Shown piece after piece: positions 46,183 to 56,202 of a stretch of DNA of 64,000 bases. The number at the start of each line of letters is the position of its first letter. Position 1 is the first letter of the stretch. The DNA comes from Sulfitobacter dubius (GTDB taxonomy: Bacteria; Pseudomonadota; Alphaproteobacteria; Rhodobacterales; Rhodobacteraceae): the NCBI RefSeq assembly GCF_900113435.1, contig NZ_FOPG01000001.1:1209230-1273229 (forward strand). Direction: 5' to 3'. The position numbers and the translations under genes are program-made. The notes under the pieces are model-generated. The model saw nothing but the letters and a program-made list of their open reading frames with translations, did not search any database and was not told where the DNA came from.

Positions 46183-47192
46183 GAACGATCCTCCGTGGCG
46201 GGGCAGCGGGGCGGTTTTTTGGTCGTGGCGGCAGAGCGTCTGGCGGTAAGCGCATGGGCCGCAAGGTCACGGTAAAAGCCCGGCGCATCTTCGGGTCTGC
46301 GCCCTGTCAAAAGGCAACGCAAATGGTGCAGACCGCCGCCGAGAAGCCGCGCCAAAACGGCCAACGCGGCATAGGCACGCCCGTGATTTTTTGTGAAATA
46401 TCGGCGGCGGCTATCGAACCAGTATCGCGGCATGCGACGCCATTCCTTCATCCCTGTCGAGACGGACCCCACATGCACGCATCGCGCCTGCGGCACATAC
46501 CAACAATCCCAACCCGCCCGCGCGGCACGCAGGCAAAGGTCGGTTTCCTCGTAATACAAGAAATACTCTTCATCAAAGAGGCCAATCTCGGCCAGCATAT
46601 CCCACCGCATCATGACGCTGGCCCCGGCCACCCAATCCACCTGTGCAGGTCTTTCCGGCAAAGGCGGCGCAACCACTGACGACGACAGCAACCGCGTCAG
46701 CGGGCCGAACCGCGCAGCGCCCTCCAACTCTCCGGCGGCAGTCGGAAATCGAAAGGCCGTGGTATGGGGCAGATCATCTTCGCCGCGCACATGGCTTCCG
46801 GCCAATCCCGCGCGGGGGTGTTCTTGCAGATGGGCCAATAGCCCCGCAATGCAGCCCGGGTCCAGAAAAGCATCAGAGTTCACCACATGCACGAAATCGG
46901 GCGGTGCCCCATCAGACATGCCAGCCCGGATAGCGACATTGTTGCCCGCGCCAAAACCGCCATTGTCGGGGGCCGAGATAAGGCGCACCCGGTCACCCAC
47001 CCCCCAGCCACGTTCCGTGATCGCCTGTGCCAGCAGCGCGGCAGAACCGTCACCGCTGTCATTGTCGACGATCACCAATTCCGCGTTTGTGGTGGGCATA
47101 TCGGCCAGAGCAGCCTCTGCCGCGCGCAGGGTCATCTCTGCGGTGCGATAGTTGAGGATAACCACCAAAAGGCGCGGCATTTGCTGCATCAT
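46179..47192 (-). CDS. Glycosyltransferase family 2, rhamnosyltransferase-like
   Basis: 337 residues. GT-A fold: VVILNYRTAEMTL, VIVDNDSGDGS, GFGAGNNVAIRAG and the VNSDAFLDPG metal-binding segment, then the YYEETDLCLRAARAG block typical of WbbL-like rhamnosyltransferases. A C-terminal helix pair follows (MPRYWFDSRRRYF). It sits between the PKS and NRPS genes with 4-bp overlaps at both ends, strong evidence that glycosylation is part of the same pathway. Two Met codons at 47192 and 47189 are both possible starts. Confidence 0.88.
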   Translation of the reverse strand: MMQQMPRLLVVILNYRTAEMTLRAAEAALADMPTTNAELVIVDNDSGDGSAALLAQAITERGWGVGDRVRLISAPDNGGFGAGNNVAIRAGMSDGAPPDFVHVVNSDAFLDPGCIAGLLAHLQEHPRAGLAGSHVRGEDDLPHTTAFRFPTAAGELEGAARFGPLTRLLSSSVVAPPLPERPAQVDWVAGASVMMRWDMLAEIGLFDEEYFLYYEETDLCLRAARAGWDCWYVPQARCVHVGSVSTGMKEWRRMPRYWFDSRRRYFTKNHGRAYAALAVLARLLGGGLHHLRCLLTGRRPEDAPGFYRDLAAHALTARRSAATTKKPPRCPATEDRS

Positions 47193-50100
47193 TCTGCCGC
47201 CGTTGCTTGAGGTTGGGCCTTGTCCGCGTGAGCGGACAGTGTTGCGGCCTTGTCTGGGTATTCGGAGAGCGCCGCTGCGATGACTTCGGCCAGTTCTTGC
47301 GCCAGCACGGTCACGTTGGGCGCAAGGACCATGCTGACATGATCACCCGGCACTTCGACAACCTGCAGGCGCGGCGCGAACTGACGCCAGTCGTTGTCCT
47401 CAAAGACATATTCCTTTTCGGCGGTGACGTGATTGCCACCGGACACCGCCCAATGGCGATCCAACGGCGGCCGGAACAGTGTCAGCGGGCCGTCCCAAGT
47501 GGGGGTTTGATATTGTCCTACAGCGCGAAGGAACGCCGCCTGAATGCGCAGGCTGTTGAAAGAGACACCTGCCTCAGCCTCACCGCCCGCATCAGGCACC
47601 GCGCGACGGCGCTCGCGCTCCCATGCCCAACGGTTACCCGCCCATTCCAGCAGATAGGCTGGCCCCTTGCGCTTGAACTCGGCCAATTTGATATACGCCT
47701 TGTCGATCTTACTGAGCGATGGGCGCACGGGCAGCGGCGTATCGAGCATCGCTAGAACGGCCACCTCCTGCCCTGCGGCTTTCAATTGCTGGGCTATTTC
47801 ATAGGATGTGATCCCGCCGCCTGAATACCCCGCCAGCAGATAGGGGCCTTGGGGCTGTAGGGCGCGGATTTCGGCGATGTAATCGGCGGCAGCGGCCTGC
47901 ACCTCTTCATGCGGGGCGTCGTCCCCGATCAATCCGCGGGCCTGTATGCCAAAGACTGGGCGTTCATTGCTGAAGGGCAAGGCAAGGTGACGCAGGTTCA
48001 GCACGTTGCCGAACATGCCCGCGACAACAAAGAGCGGCGTCGCATCGCTGCGCGATTGGTTCAGCGGCACAAGGTAATTGAACCGCTGCTGAGGCGCGGC
48101 AGGCGTTGTGTCTGATGCGTCAGCGTCGGCCAAATCGCCCCGTTCTGCCGCGATCAACGCTGCGCATTTGGCGATCGTGGGTGCTTCGAACAGGACAGAG
48201 ATCGGGAATTCGACCTTAAACTCTCGTTTCACCGCCGCAAAAAGCCGCACGGCGATCAGCGAATGCCCTCCGAGGTCAAAGAAACTATCGTCGACCCCGA
48301 CTGGGCTGACGCCCAGAAGGTTCGACCAAATTTCAGCCAGTTTTTCTTCGATCGCATTGCGCGGTGCGACAAAACTGCCATCCAGATCCGGGCGCTCGAA
48401 ACTTTGCCCTTGGGGCGCAGCCTCCGTCACCGGGGCGTCGGCCTGTGCGATTAAGCTTTGCAATGGCAAGGATGAAACCATGACCTGCGGAACGTCCAGC
48501 GCCAATGCCCGGCGCAGGGCTTCTGGCCCCTCCAGCGCGCGGATGCCTTGGCGTACCATACGGGCCAACCGTTCTTCGGCGGGGCTGAGTGTCGGTGTAA
48601 TATCGCCCTCTTCAAACACCACTTCGCGCGCATCGGGGGCTGGCACCTCGGCAAAAGCGCCTTCGAGCCGTTTCATCGCGAAATTGCGCACGTCGACAAG
48701 GGGTGCGCCCTGCGCATCGGTGATCGTCACATCAAAGCGGGCAAAGCCCGACGCAGCCGCCCCTTCGACCAGCCGCACATGAGATCGGATATCGGCAGGC
48801 AGTGGGGCGTGCAGCGTGATCTCACCATAGGACAGCGGCACCCACAGGTGGCGCGCAGCATAGCCGGGGACGAGCGCCATGGCCCAACCGGTGGCGATGT
48901 CCATCAGGCCGGGATGCAGTAAATGGCCGTCGGTCAAATCGCCCTGCGCCGCCTTGGGCAGATGCAGGTCCGCCAGCCCCTCGCCCTGCCCAAGGGCGGT
49001 GCGTTGCAACACGTGCCAACGTGGGCCAAACTTTAGATGCGCCTCTTGGGCGGCGGGCAAACGATCATCGGACTCAGCCCGCACAACGGTGGGGCAACGG
49101 GCAGCGATAGCATCTAAGTCAAGCGTTTCAGCACCCGGCTCAGCAGGCATCAAACGCGCTTGCACATGCAACTGCCATGCGGCTTTGCCGTTCACCACAC
49201 AGGCGCTGCGCAGTTCAGCAGCAAAGCCTGTACCCTCGGGGTGCAGGGTGATCTTGATCTTGCGCCGCGTCCCATCGGCCAGCGGCAAGGGCCGTAGGAA
49301 ATAAAGGTCTTGCAGCGTGAAACTGGCCAATCCTTGGGCCTGTGCCGCTTCGGCCAAAAGCTCGATATAGCCTGTTCCGGGCATAATTGCGCGCCCGTCG
49401 CTGGTGCGGTGCTGGTCCAGCAGCCAATGCTCTGTCGCGATTTCGGTCATGAATTCAGGGGCACCGCTATCGCCAGATCCGGCGGCTTCAAGCAACGCCG
49501 CATTGATCGCGCGTGCGGGCAGCGCTACGGTGCCGCCCCCTCCGAGTGTTTCAGCGGCCATGCCGACATCGGCCCAAACACCCCAATTCACTGCGACGAC
49601 GCGTGTCTGCGCATCCCGGCGCGATTGCGCAAAGGCATTCAGCCATGCATTCGCCGCGACATAATCCAACTGCCCCGCCGCGCGGGTGGCCGTAGAGGTT
49701 GAAGAAAACAACACCATCAGATCAAGCGCGCCATCCGGCAAAAGTTGATCCAAGACTCGCAAACCCTGCAACTTGGGGGCCAGCACCGCATCGATACCCG
49801 CATCGGATTTTGCCAGAAGTGGCGCGTCGTCCAGCACGCCTGCGGCGTGGATCACCCCGGTGAGCCCACCGTGACGGGTGGTCAGATCGTCGATCACCCG
49901 ACGCATCTGCGCAAGGTTCGCCACATCTGCGCGGGCGACCTCGATCGCACCGCCAGACTGCACGGCCTGTGCCTCAAGCCGCATCACCGCACGCAAACGG
50001 CGGGCCGTGGCATCGGCAGGGCCGTGGCTGGCCAGATAGCTCTCCCATTCATGGCGCATCGGTAGGGCGGCGCGGCTTAGCAGAATAACGCGGGCGCCTT

Positions 50101-53100
50101 TGGTGTGCAGAATATCCGCCGCAAGGGTCAGGCCGATGCCGCCAAAGCCCCCGGTGATGAGGTAGCTTCCTTGCGCCTTCCACCCCGGTAAATCGCTTTG
50201 TGGCAGCGCAGCGTCGCGGTAGCCCAACTCATAACGGCGGCCAGCGCGGTGAGCGACCTGAAGGTTGGCGGGGCTGGCAAGAAGCTCTTCCAAAAGGTCA
50301 TCCGCGTCGATCACCGGCACAGCGGCCACGGGTTTTGCGAACCACCCCGCCTGTGCCGGCGCTTGCGCGACAGCCAAATCAATCTGCGACGCCGTCAGCC
50401 CCGGCAGTTCACGCGCCATCACCCCAACAGGGCCGGAAATCAGCGCCTTTTCGGGATAAGCCAGAACCGCGTCACCAATCTGCGTTGCCCCAGTGGTGAA
50501 AACACTCAGATGCAGCGGCGCGTCACGTTCCCCGTCGGCCAGCGCTTGGGCAAGCCACGTCAGGCTCCAAAACCCTTGTTCGATATTGCGGTCGAACCTG
50601 CTGGAGCCGGGGCGCGGCTGCACCGTATCATCGGTTAGCCAGAAATGTGCGATCCGGTCTGGCATCTGCCCATCGGCCTCTAGGGCGGTCAGCAGTTGAT
50701 CATAGCTCGGACGGCCCTGTTCAGCAGCCATGGTAAACTGATCGGCACTGACGCGGGCAAAGGCATCGCCCGCGGTGACCTGCACAACGCGGTGCCCTTC
50801 TGCGCGAAGCCGCGCGGCAGCCTCGGCCCCCAGCCCGGCCTTATCCGCAAAGATCAACCAGTTAAGCGGACCGGAAACACGCATGTCGCGTTCAGCATAG
50901 CGCGGCTGCCAATGGGGCACGGCACCCCATTTGGCGATGTCATCCTCGCGCTGCAGCTGCGGTGTGGGGGAACTTTGCACGGCCTTGCCCGGCTCGATGA
51001 AATAGCGCGCGCGCTGGAATTGATAGGTCGGCAGCAGCACACGGTTGCGCCGCGCCTCCCCCCAAATCTGCGCCCAGTCGGCTTCGACACCGCAGGCCCA
51101 TAGCCGCCCGATCACGCCAAGGAAATAGGCATCATCTGCCATCTCCTGTTCAGGGTGACGCAGCGACGACATCACCTGCCCCGGTGCCACATCCGCGTTC
51201 ATCTGCGCCAAGGCCGACAGTGCCTTGCCCGGTCCGACCTCAAGGAAGACCTTTGGGGCATCACTGGTAAGGTGGCTAATGCAATCGGCAAAATTCACCG
51301 TGTGACGCAGTTGTTCGACCCAATAGTCAGGGTCTGTGGCCTGCTCTGCCGTGATCAACTGCCCCGTCCGGTTTGATAGGAAAGGCATCTGAGGCACGCG
51401 CAGGTCCAGCTTGGCTAGAAAGGCGCGGTAGCGGTCAAGGATCGGGTCCAACATTCGCGAATGGGCGGCGATGTCGATGGCGATCCTCTGGTGCTCAAGT
51501 CCAGCCTTCGTCAGACGTTCCTGCAAGGCGACAAGCGCACTGTCGGGGCCGGAAATTGCGATCAGTTCCGGGCCATTCACGCTGGCGATATCAAGGTCTT
51601 GGCCCAGATGCGGAGTGATCTTTTCAAGCGGGGCAGAGATGCTGATCATCCCGCCTGCTGGGACTTCGTCAAACAGCCGTCCACGCAGTAGAACAAGGTC
51701 GATACACTCTTCAAAGCGCATCACCCCGGCCAAACAGGCGGCAACGTTTTCGCCCATGGAATGCCCCACCAGCGCAGCAGGTTTCACGCCCCAAGACATC
51801 CAAAGCTGCGCCAATGCATATTCCACGATCATGATCAGCGGCAGTTGCACCGAAGGCTTTTTCAGCTTGGCCTCAGCTGCGGCGCGGACCTCAGGCTCTG
51901 GCAACCAAATCGCGCGGATATCATAATCAAGCTCCGGCTCCAGATGCGCCAGCCCCCGGTCCATCCATTCGGCAAAGACCGGCTCGGTTTCATAAAGGTC
52001 GCGGGCCATGTCGGCATATTGCGCACCACCACCGGGGAACATGAAGGCGACCTCGGGATCGGAGCCAAGATGGTCATGGGTAAAAACGCGGCGGCTGTCG
52101 CCACTCTCCAACAGCGCTGCGGCCTCTTCATGGCTTTCGGCCACCAGCACGCGGCGTTTGTCAAAGGCGCGGCGCCCTTGTTTCAGGGTGAATGCCACAT
52201 CGGCCAGCGGCTGTTCGGGATGCGCACGTAGATGCGCGGCCAGTGCGGCGCCATTGGCCTCAAGTGCGGCCTTATTGCGGCCCGATAGGCACAGCACATG
52301 GAAGGGGAAATCGCTTTCCTCGGACGCCCTGCGCACGGGCGCTTCTTCAAGGATCATATGCGCATTGGTCCCGCCAACGCCAAGCGCGTTAACCGCCGCA
52401 CGGCGCGGGGTTGCCTGTGCGGGCCAATCATACAGCTGGTCATTCACACGGAACGGCGAGCCATCAAACGGGATCGCGGGGTTCGGCGCCTCATAGCCTA
52501 GCGAGGGCGGGATCTGGTGATGGTGCAGCGAAAGCGCGGCCTTTGCCAGCCCCGCAACCCCGGCTGCGGTATCCAGATGGCCAATGTTGGTTTTGACCGA
52601 TCCAATGCGGCAGAAATCCTCGGCCTGCGTCTCGGCCCGGTAGGCTTGGGTCAGGGCGGCGACTTCGATCGGATCGCCTAGATAGGTGCCCGTGCCGTGG
52701 CATTCGACCATGCCGATGCTTTGGGCCGCGACACCTGCTGCATCCAACGCGCGGGCGATGGCAGCCGTCTGCCCATCAACCGAAGGCGCCAGATATCCTG
52801 CTTTGGCCGCCCCATCATTGTTGACCGCAGACCCTTTGATAACCGCCCAGATGTGATCACCATCGGCAATGGCATCCTCAAGCCGCCGCAGTGCCACGGC
52901 ACCTGCACCAGAGCCAAAGACGGTTCCCTGCGCGCGGTGATCAAAGGCGTGGCATTCCCCGTCGGGCGAGAGAATCTCGTTTTCCTTGAACTCATAGCCC
53001 CTGCCCTGCGGCAGCTCGATCGTCACCCCGCCCGCCAGCGCCATATCAATCTCACCCGCCCGCAACGCCTGCGCGGCATAATGGATCGCCACCAGCGACG

Positions 53101-53656
53101 TGGAACAGGCGGTTTGCAGGTTGATCGACGGGCCCTTGAGGTCAAGCACATGGCTCACACGGGTCGAAAGGAAATCCTTATCGTTCCCGGTATGGCGCAG
53201 CAGGAACATGCCCACATCATCCACCAATTCAGGGTTCGAGCAGATGTTGAAATAGAAATAGCTGCCCATGCCACAGCCCGCATAGACCCCTACAGGGCCC
53301 GAGAGGGTCTCTGGCATATGGCCCGCCTGCTCCATCGCCTGCCATGCGATTTCAAGAAACTTGCGGTGCTGCGGATCAAGGATTGCGGCATCTTTGGGAG
53401 AGAAACCAAAGAACTCTGCATCGAACATGTCATAGCCCGGCATTTCGGCGGTGACGGGCACGTAATTTGGCCGTGCCATCCGCTCGGCGCTCTCTCCGGC
53501 CGCGCGCAATTGCGCCTCGTCCAACCGCTTAAGCGCGCTCACGCCGTCGCGCAGGTTCGCCCAATAGGCATCAACGTCATCGGCCCCCGGAACAGTGACC
53601 GCCATGCCGACAATCGCAATATCATCGCGAGAAAAAGTGCTGTCCGTGCTATTCAT
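47189..53656 (-). CDS. Type I polyketide synthase, KS-AT-KR-DH-ACP-TE
   Basis: 2155 residues. KS (10-435) has the full triad: Cys184 in TACSTSL, His320 in HGTGT, His360 in NIGHL. AT (530-830) has Ser633 in GHSMGE; its specificity motif reads AAHS, not the standard malonyl or methylmalonyl type. KR (about 925-1400) has GGFGGIG and the Ser-Tyr-Asn set (Tyr1332). A DH follows (from about 1405, His1416 in DQHRTSDG and a PGTGYIEL block). ACP Ser1799 lies in LGGHSL, and a type I thioesterase (about 1870-2130) has Ser1945 in GYSGGG. DH after KR is unlike the usual DH-KR order. It is predicted to extend one unit, reduce, possibly dehydrate and release. First gene of the overlapping operon. Confidence 0.93.
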   Translation of the reverse strand: MNSTDSTFSRDDIAIVGMAVTVPGADDVDAYWANLRDGVSALKRLDEAQLRAAGESAERMARPNYVPVTAEMPGYDMFDAEFFGFSPKDAAILDPQHRKFLEIAWQAMEQAGHMPETLSGPVGVYAGCGMGSYFYFNICSNPELVDDVGMFLLRHTGNDKDFLSTRVSHVLDLKGPSINLQTACSTSLVAIHYAAQALRAGEIDMALAGGVTIELPQGRGYEFKENEILSPDGECHAFDHRAQGTVFGSGAGAVALRRLEDAIADGDHIWAVIKGSAVNNDGAAKAGYLAPSVDGQTAAIARALDAAGVAAQSIGMVECHGTGTYLGDPIEVAALTQAYRAETQAEDFCRIGSVKTNIGHLDTAAGVAGLAKAALSLHHHQIPPSLGYEAPNPAIPFDGSPFRVNDQLYDWPAQATPRRAAVNALGVGGTNAHMILEEAPVRRASEESDFPFHVLCLSGRNKAALEANGAALAAHLRAHPEQPLADVAFTLKQGRRAFDKRRVLVAESHEEAAALLESGDSRRVFTHDHLGSDPEVAFMFPGGGAQYADMARDLYETEPVFAEWMDRGLAHLEPELDYDIRAIWLPEPEVRAAAEAKLKKPSVQLPLIMIVEYALAQLWMSWGVKPAALVGHSMGENVAACLAGVMRFEECIDLVLLRGRLFDEVPAGGMISISAPLEKITPHLGQDLDIASVNGPELIAISGPDSALVALQERLTKAGLEHQRIAIDIAAHSRMLDPILDRYRAFLAKLDLRVPQMPFLSNRTGQLITAEQATDPDYWVEQLRHTVNFADCISHLTSDAPKVFLEVGPGKALSALAQMNADVAPGQVMSSLRHPEQEMADDAYFLGVIGRLWACGVEADWAQIWGEARRNRVLLPTYQFQRARYFIEPGKAVQSSPTPQLQREDDIAKWGAVPHWQPRYAERDMRVSGPLNWLIFADKAGLGAEAAARLRAEGHRVVQVTAGDAFARVSADQFTMAAEQGRPSYDQLLTALEADGQMPDRIAHFWLTDDTVQPRPGSSRFDRNIEQGFWSLTWLAQALADGERDAPLHLSVFTTGATQIGDAVLAYPEKALISGPVGVMARELPGLTASQIDLAVAQAPAQAGWFAKPVAAVPVIDADDLLEELLASPANLQVAHRAGRRYELGYRDAALPQSDLPGWKAQGSYLITGGFGGIGLTLAADILHTKGARVILLSRAALPMRHEWESYLASHGPADATARRLRAVMRLEAQAVQSGGAIEVARADVANLAQMRRVIDDLTTRHGGLTGVIHAAGVLDDAPLLAKSDAGIDAVLAPKLQGLRVLDQLLPDGALDLMVLFSSTSTATRAAGQLDYVAANAWLNAFAQSRRDAQTRVVAVNWGVWADVGMAAETLGGGGTVALPARAINAALLEAAGSGDSGAPEFMTEIATEHWLLDQHRTSDGRAIMPGTGYIELLAEAAQAQGLASFTLQDLYFLRPLPLADGTRRKIKITLHPEGTGFAAELRSACVVNGKAAWQLHVQARLMPAEPGAETLDLDAIAARCPTVVRAESDDRLPAAQEAHLKFGPRWHVLQRTALGQGEGLADLHLPKAAQGDLTDGHLLHPGLMDIATGWAMALVPGYAARHLWVPLSYGEITLHAPLPADIRSHVRLVEGAAASGFARFDVTITDAQGAPLVDVRNFAMKRLEGAFAEVPAPDAREVVFEEGDITPTLSPAEERLARMVRQGIRALEGPEALRRALALDVPQVMVSSLPLQSLIAQADAPVTEAAPQGQSFERPDLDGSFVAPRNAIEEKLAEIWSNLLGVSPVGVDDSFFDLGGHSLIAVRLFAAVKREFKVEFPISVLFEAPTIAKCAALIAAERGDLADADASDTTPAAPQQRFNYLVPLNQSRSDATPLFVVAGMFGNVLNLRHLALPFSNERPVFGIQARGLIGDDAPHEEVQAAAADYIAEIRALQPQGPYLLAGYSGGGITSYEIAQQLKAAGQEVAVLAMLDTPLPVRPSLSKIDKAYIKLAEFKRKGPAYLLEWAGNRWAWERERRRAVPDAGGEAEAGVSFNSLRIQAAFLRAVGQYQTPTWDGPLTLFRPPLDRHWAVSGGNHVTAEKEYVFEDNDWRQFAPRLQVVEVPGDHVSMVLAPNVTVLAQELAEVIAAALSEYPDKAATLSAHADKAQPQATAAE

Positions 53657-53815
53657 TGCTACATATGTCCCATCGCCGCTCGGTCACAGTGATGAGCCTT
53701 CTTAGGTTCAATTTAAGCTTCGGATGCAGCATACAACAGGCAAATCTGTCAAAATTGAGCCGAGAACGTGCCGCAACGTCATTTCCGCCTCACAACGCAG
53801 TGATTAACGCGCGGT

Positions 53816-55258
53816 TTAAAAGACCGTCCGCCTGCGCGCGGTCGCGGGGGGCGTGACCGCGCTTGCGATATCCAGACCTGTCCGCGCGCCTGCTAGGGCC
53901 TCGGCATGGCCAAGGATTGCCCCGGCAGTAAGCCAAGTCAGCGGGGTCAACGTCGCATTCAGCAACATGTCCATCATGGTGATACCCAAGATCAGAAGCA
54001 GCGGTGCGATCCAAGGGGATAGGGCCGCATCCCCACGTCGATAGAGGTATAGGCCCATCAAGAAGATCGGCAAGGCCAACAGCCCCATTTCACACAGGTA
54101 ACCAATCCATCCAAAGGATCCGAATACGATAATCCAGCGCCCATCGGGGATCGAGAGGATATCGCCGGTGGTTGCATCGCGGATCAAGTTACGCCCCCAT
54201 CCGCCCCAGCCGAACCACGGCTTTTCGGCTGCCCGTTCAAGAAGCTGCTCTTCGTTCATAAAACGGTAGCTCAGCGAATTTGCCCGCTCCGCGCTGATCG
54301 CTTCAGCTTGGGCCACAAGTGCCTCAAGCGGGACCAGACCAGCGTTGCGCAGCATAGGATAGATCATCGCCACAGCCGCAAAGACAACCGCCAACCGTAT
54401 TTGCCACCGCGTGGGCAACAGCAGCACCGTCGGTACCAGCAACAGCGCATAGGCCATAGATGCAAGGCTTTTGCACAGCAGCAGCACCACAGCCAAATAG
54501 ACAGCCAGAAACATCATCTTCCATCGGCTGATAACCGAGCTTTGCCGCGCCAGCGCTACCGTAGAGACCAGTGCAATACACATGAACAGTGCCAACCACA
54601 GCGCGTGGGGCAAGAAGACGATGGGGCGGAACCCGCCGTTGCGCATCATCTGCTCGAATGAATGTTGAAAGAACCCGTAAATCCAAGTGTTAAGCTGCGG
54701 GGAGAAGCGAACTTCAAACAACGACGGCACAGAATAGATCAGCCCGCCGATCATAAAAGCCAACAAAAGCTCGCGCAGCCCTTTCTCATCGGCAAGGAAC
54801 TGACGTGCCAGCAAAAAGGGTACGAGCACCAGAACCTGGCCGATCAGAACAGAACCGATGTCGCGGATCGACAGCCCCGGCAAAGCATCCACCGGAAAGA
54901 CAACCGGATCAAACCCCAAGATCGATTGAAACAAAATGGGATCGCCGTTGTTCATAACCGTCGGTACGCCCGAAAACAAAAATCCCACGACCAACAGCCC
55001 CGCCATGCGCGAGGCAGGCCAAAGTCGAAGCTTCTCTTGTGTGCCCAGCCAGATGATTAACAGCACGCTGAGGTTGGGGATCGACACTTTATCAAGCCCC
55101 GGCACCAGCGGCAGATTGAACTCTGTCAGCGGCGGCAGGAAAAGATAGCCGCCAAGGATCGACCAGATCAGTGCCCGTTGCAGCGGCAGGTTGCGAAACA
55201 GGCCCAAACAGACAATGGGCCAGATCAGCAGCATCATATAGGCGATGGGATTAGGCAT
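53816..55258 (-). CDS. Wzy-like O-antigen/exopolysaccharide polymerase
   Basis: 480 residues from ATG 55258; longer frames extend into non-coding sequence. About ten to twelve membrane helices with one large periplasmic loop near residues 280-360 (carrying WFGWGGWGRNL), the layout of the Wzy/O-antigen ligase superfamily. It should polymerise flipped repeat units at the periplasmic face. It precedes the PKS gene by 160 bp on the same strand. It could also be a ligase, which sequence alone cannot separate from a polymerase. Confidence 0.82.
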   Translation of the reverse strand: MPNPIAYMMLLIWPIVCLGLFRNLPLQRALIWSILGGYLFLPPLTEFNLPLVPGLDKVSIPNLSVLLIIWLGTQEKLRLWPASRMAGLLVVGFLFSGVPTVMNNGDPILFQSILGFDPVVFPVDALPGLSIRDIGSVLIGQVLVLVPFLLARQFLADEKGLRELLLAFMIGGLIYSVPSLFEVRFSPQLNTWIYGFFQHSFEQMMRNGGFRPIVFLPHALWLALFMCIALVSTVALARQSSVISRWKMMFLAVYLAVVLLLCKSLASMAYALLLVPTVLLLPTRWQIRLAVVFAAVAMIYPMLRNAGLVPLEALVAQAEAISAERANSLSYRFMNEEQLLERAAEKPWFGWGGWGRNLIRDATTGDILSIPDGRWIIVFGSFGWIGYLCEMGLLALPIFLMGLYLYRRGDAALSPWIAPLLLILGITMMDMLLNATLTPLTWLTAGAILGHAEALAGARTGLDIASAVTPPATARRRTVF

Positions 55259-55452
55259 GATGTCCTTGCATGGGCCGAACGTTGGGCGTCGTAAATTACC
55301 ATCTGGCCTGCGCGCTGTCATCCCGCTAGTTTCATGGCGGGCAGTCTTTGGAGTGGGCGTGGTTGTAAAATGACACATGATAACAGAGGCATGAAAGACT
55401 ATCTTCACACCACTAGAGTTGTAACCGCTGCCCAGCTTTTGCGAGAAGCGCT

Positions 55453-56199
55453 ATGAAGTATGGCAAAGGCGACGCTGCCGTGGTGGTTAATGTGGCAACA
55501 AGGCCCGTATTGTTTCAGGCCCTGCGCAAACGCTTTGACAAGGGAGACGGATTCGCGCTCGCGACGCTGAACCTCGACCATCTGACAAAACTGCCAAGCG
55601 ACCCAACCTTCGCTGCAGCATATAGCGCGCAGGACTTGATTGTTGCGGATGGCCGCCCCGTGGTCTGGCTGTCGCAGCTAGCAAGGCAGCCGGTGGAGTT
55701 GATGCCGGGCTCTGATCTGATCCTGCCGCTATGTGAACTGGCAGCGGACCTATCGCTGCCCATCGCCTTTTTCGGCAGTGACCAAAGCGCGCTCAACGGC
55801 GCCGCCCGAGTGCTGCAAGCCCGGGTGCCGGGCCTTGAAATTTGTCACATCACAGCGCCGCCGATGGGATTTGCCCCCTCAAGCCTTGAGGCCGATGCTG
55901 CCTTGCGTGAGATTGCGAAGAGCGGTGCGCGGCTGTGCTTTTTGGCACTTGGCGCGCCCAAGCAAGAGATCCTCGCCGCGCGGGGGCGCGAGATCGCGCC
56001 GGGGGTGGGATTTGCTTCTGTCGGAGCGGGGTTGGATTTCCTTGCTAAGCGGCAGCGGCGTGCGCCAAAGTGGATGCGGATGCTGGCTTTGGAATGGCTG
56101 TGGCGCACACTGCAAAGCCCGCTCCGGATGGTGCCGCGTTATGCGCGCTGTTTTGCAATCCTACCTCGGCTCACGTTTGATGCATGGCGGATGCGCTAG
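55453..56199 (+). CDS. WecG/TagA/CpsF-family glycosyltransferase
   Basis: 248 residues, the usual family length. Family motifs: ATLNLDHL near residue 40, VADGRPVVWL, PGSDLILPL, FFGSD, CFLALGAPKQEI and GVGFASVGAGLDFLAKRQRRAPKW near the C-terminus. These enzymes add ManNAc-type or related sugars to a lipid-linked acceptor at the membrane. Divergent from the wzy-like gene across a 194-bp promoter region; convergent with the GT2 gene after it. Confidence 0.92.
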   Translation: MKYGKGDAAVVVNVATRPVLFQALRKRFDKGDGFALATLNLDHLTKLPSDPTFAAAYSAQDLIVADGRPVVWLSQLARQPVELMPGSDLILPLCELAADLSLPIAFFGSDQSALNGAARVLQARVPGLEICHITAPPMGFAPSSLEADAALREIAKSGARLCFLALGAPKQEILAARGREIAPGVGFASVGAGLDFLAKRQRRAPKWMRMLALEWLWRTLQSPLRMVPRYARCFAILPRLTFDAWRMR

Positions 56200-56202
56200 G
56201 CG

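Noticed and set aside
52697..53692. 331-residue plus-strand open frame opposite the PKS ketosynthase
   Set aside because: Antisense shadow of a domain with all catalytic residues intact on the minus strand.
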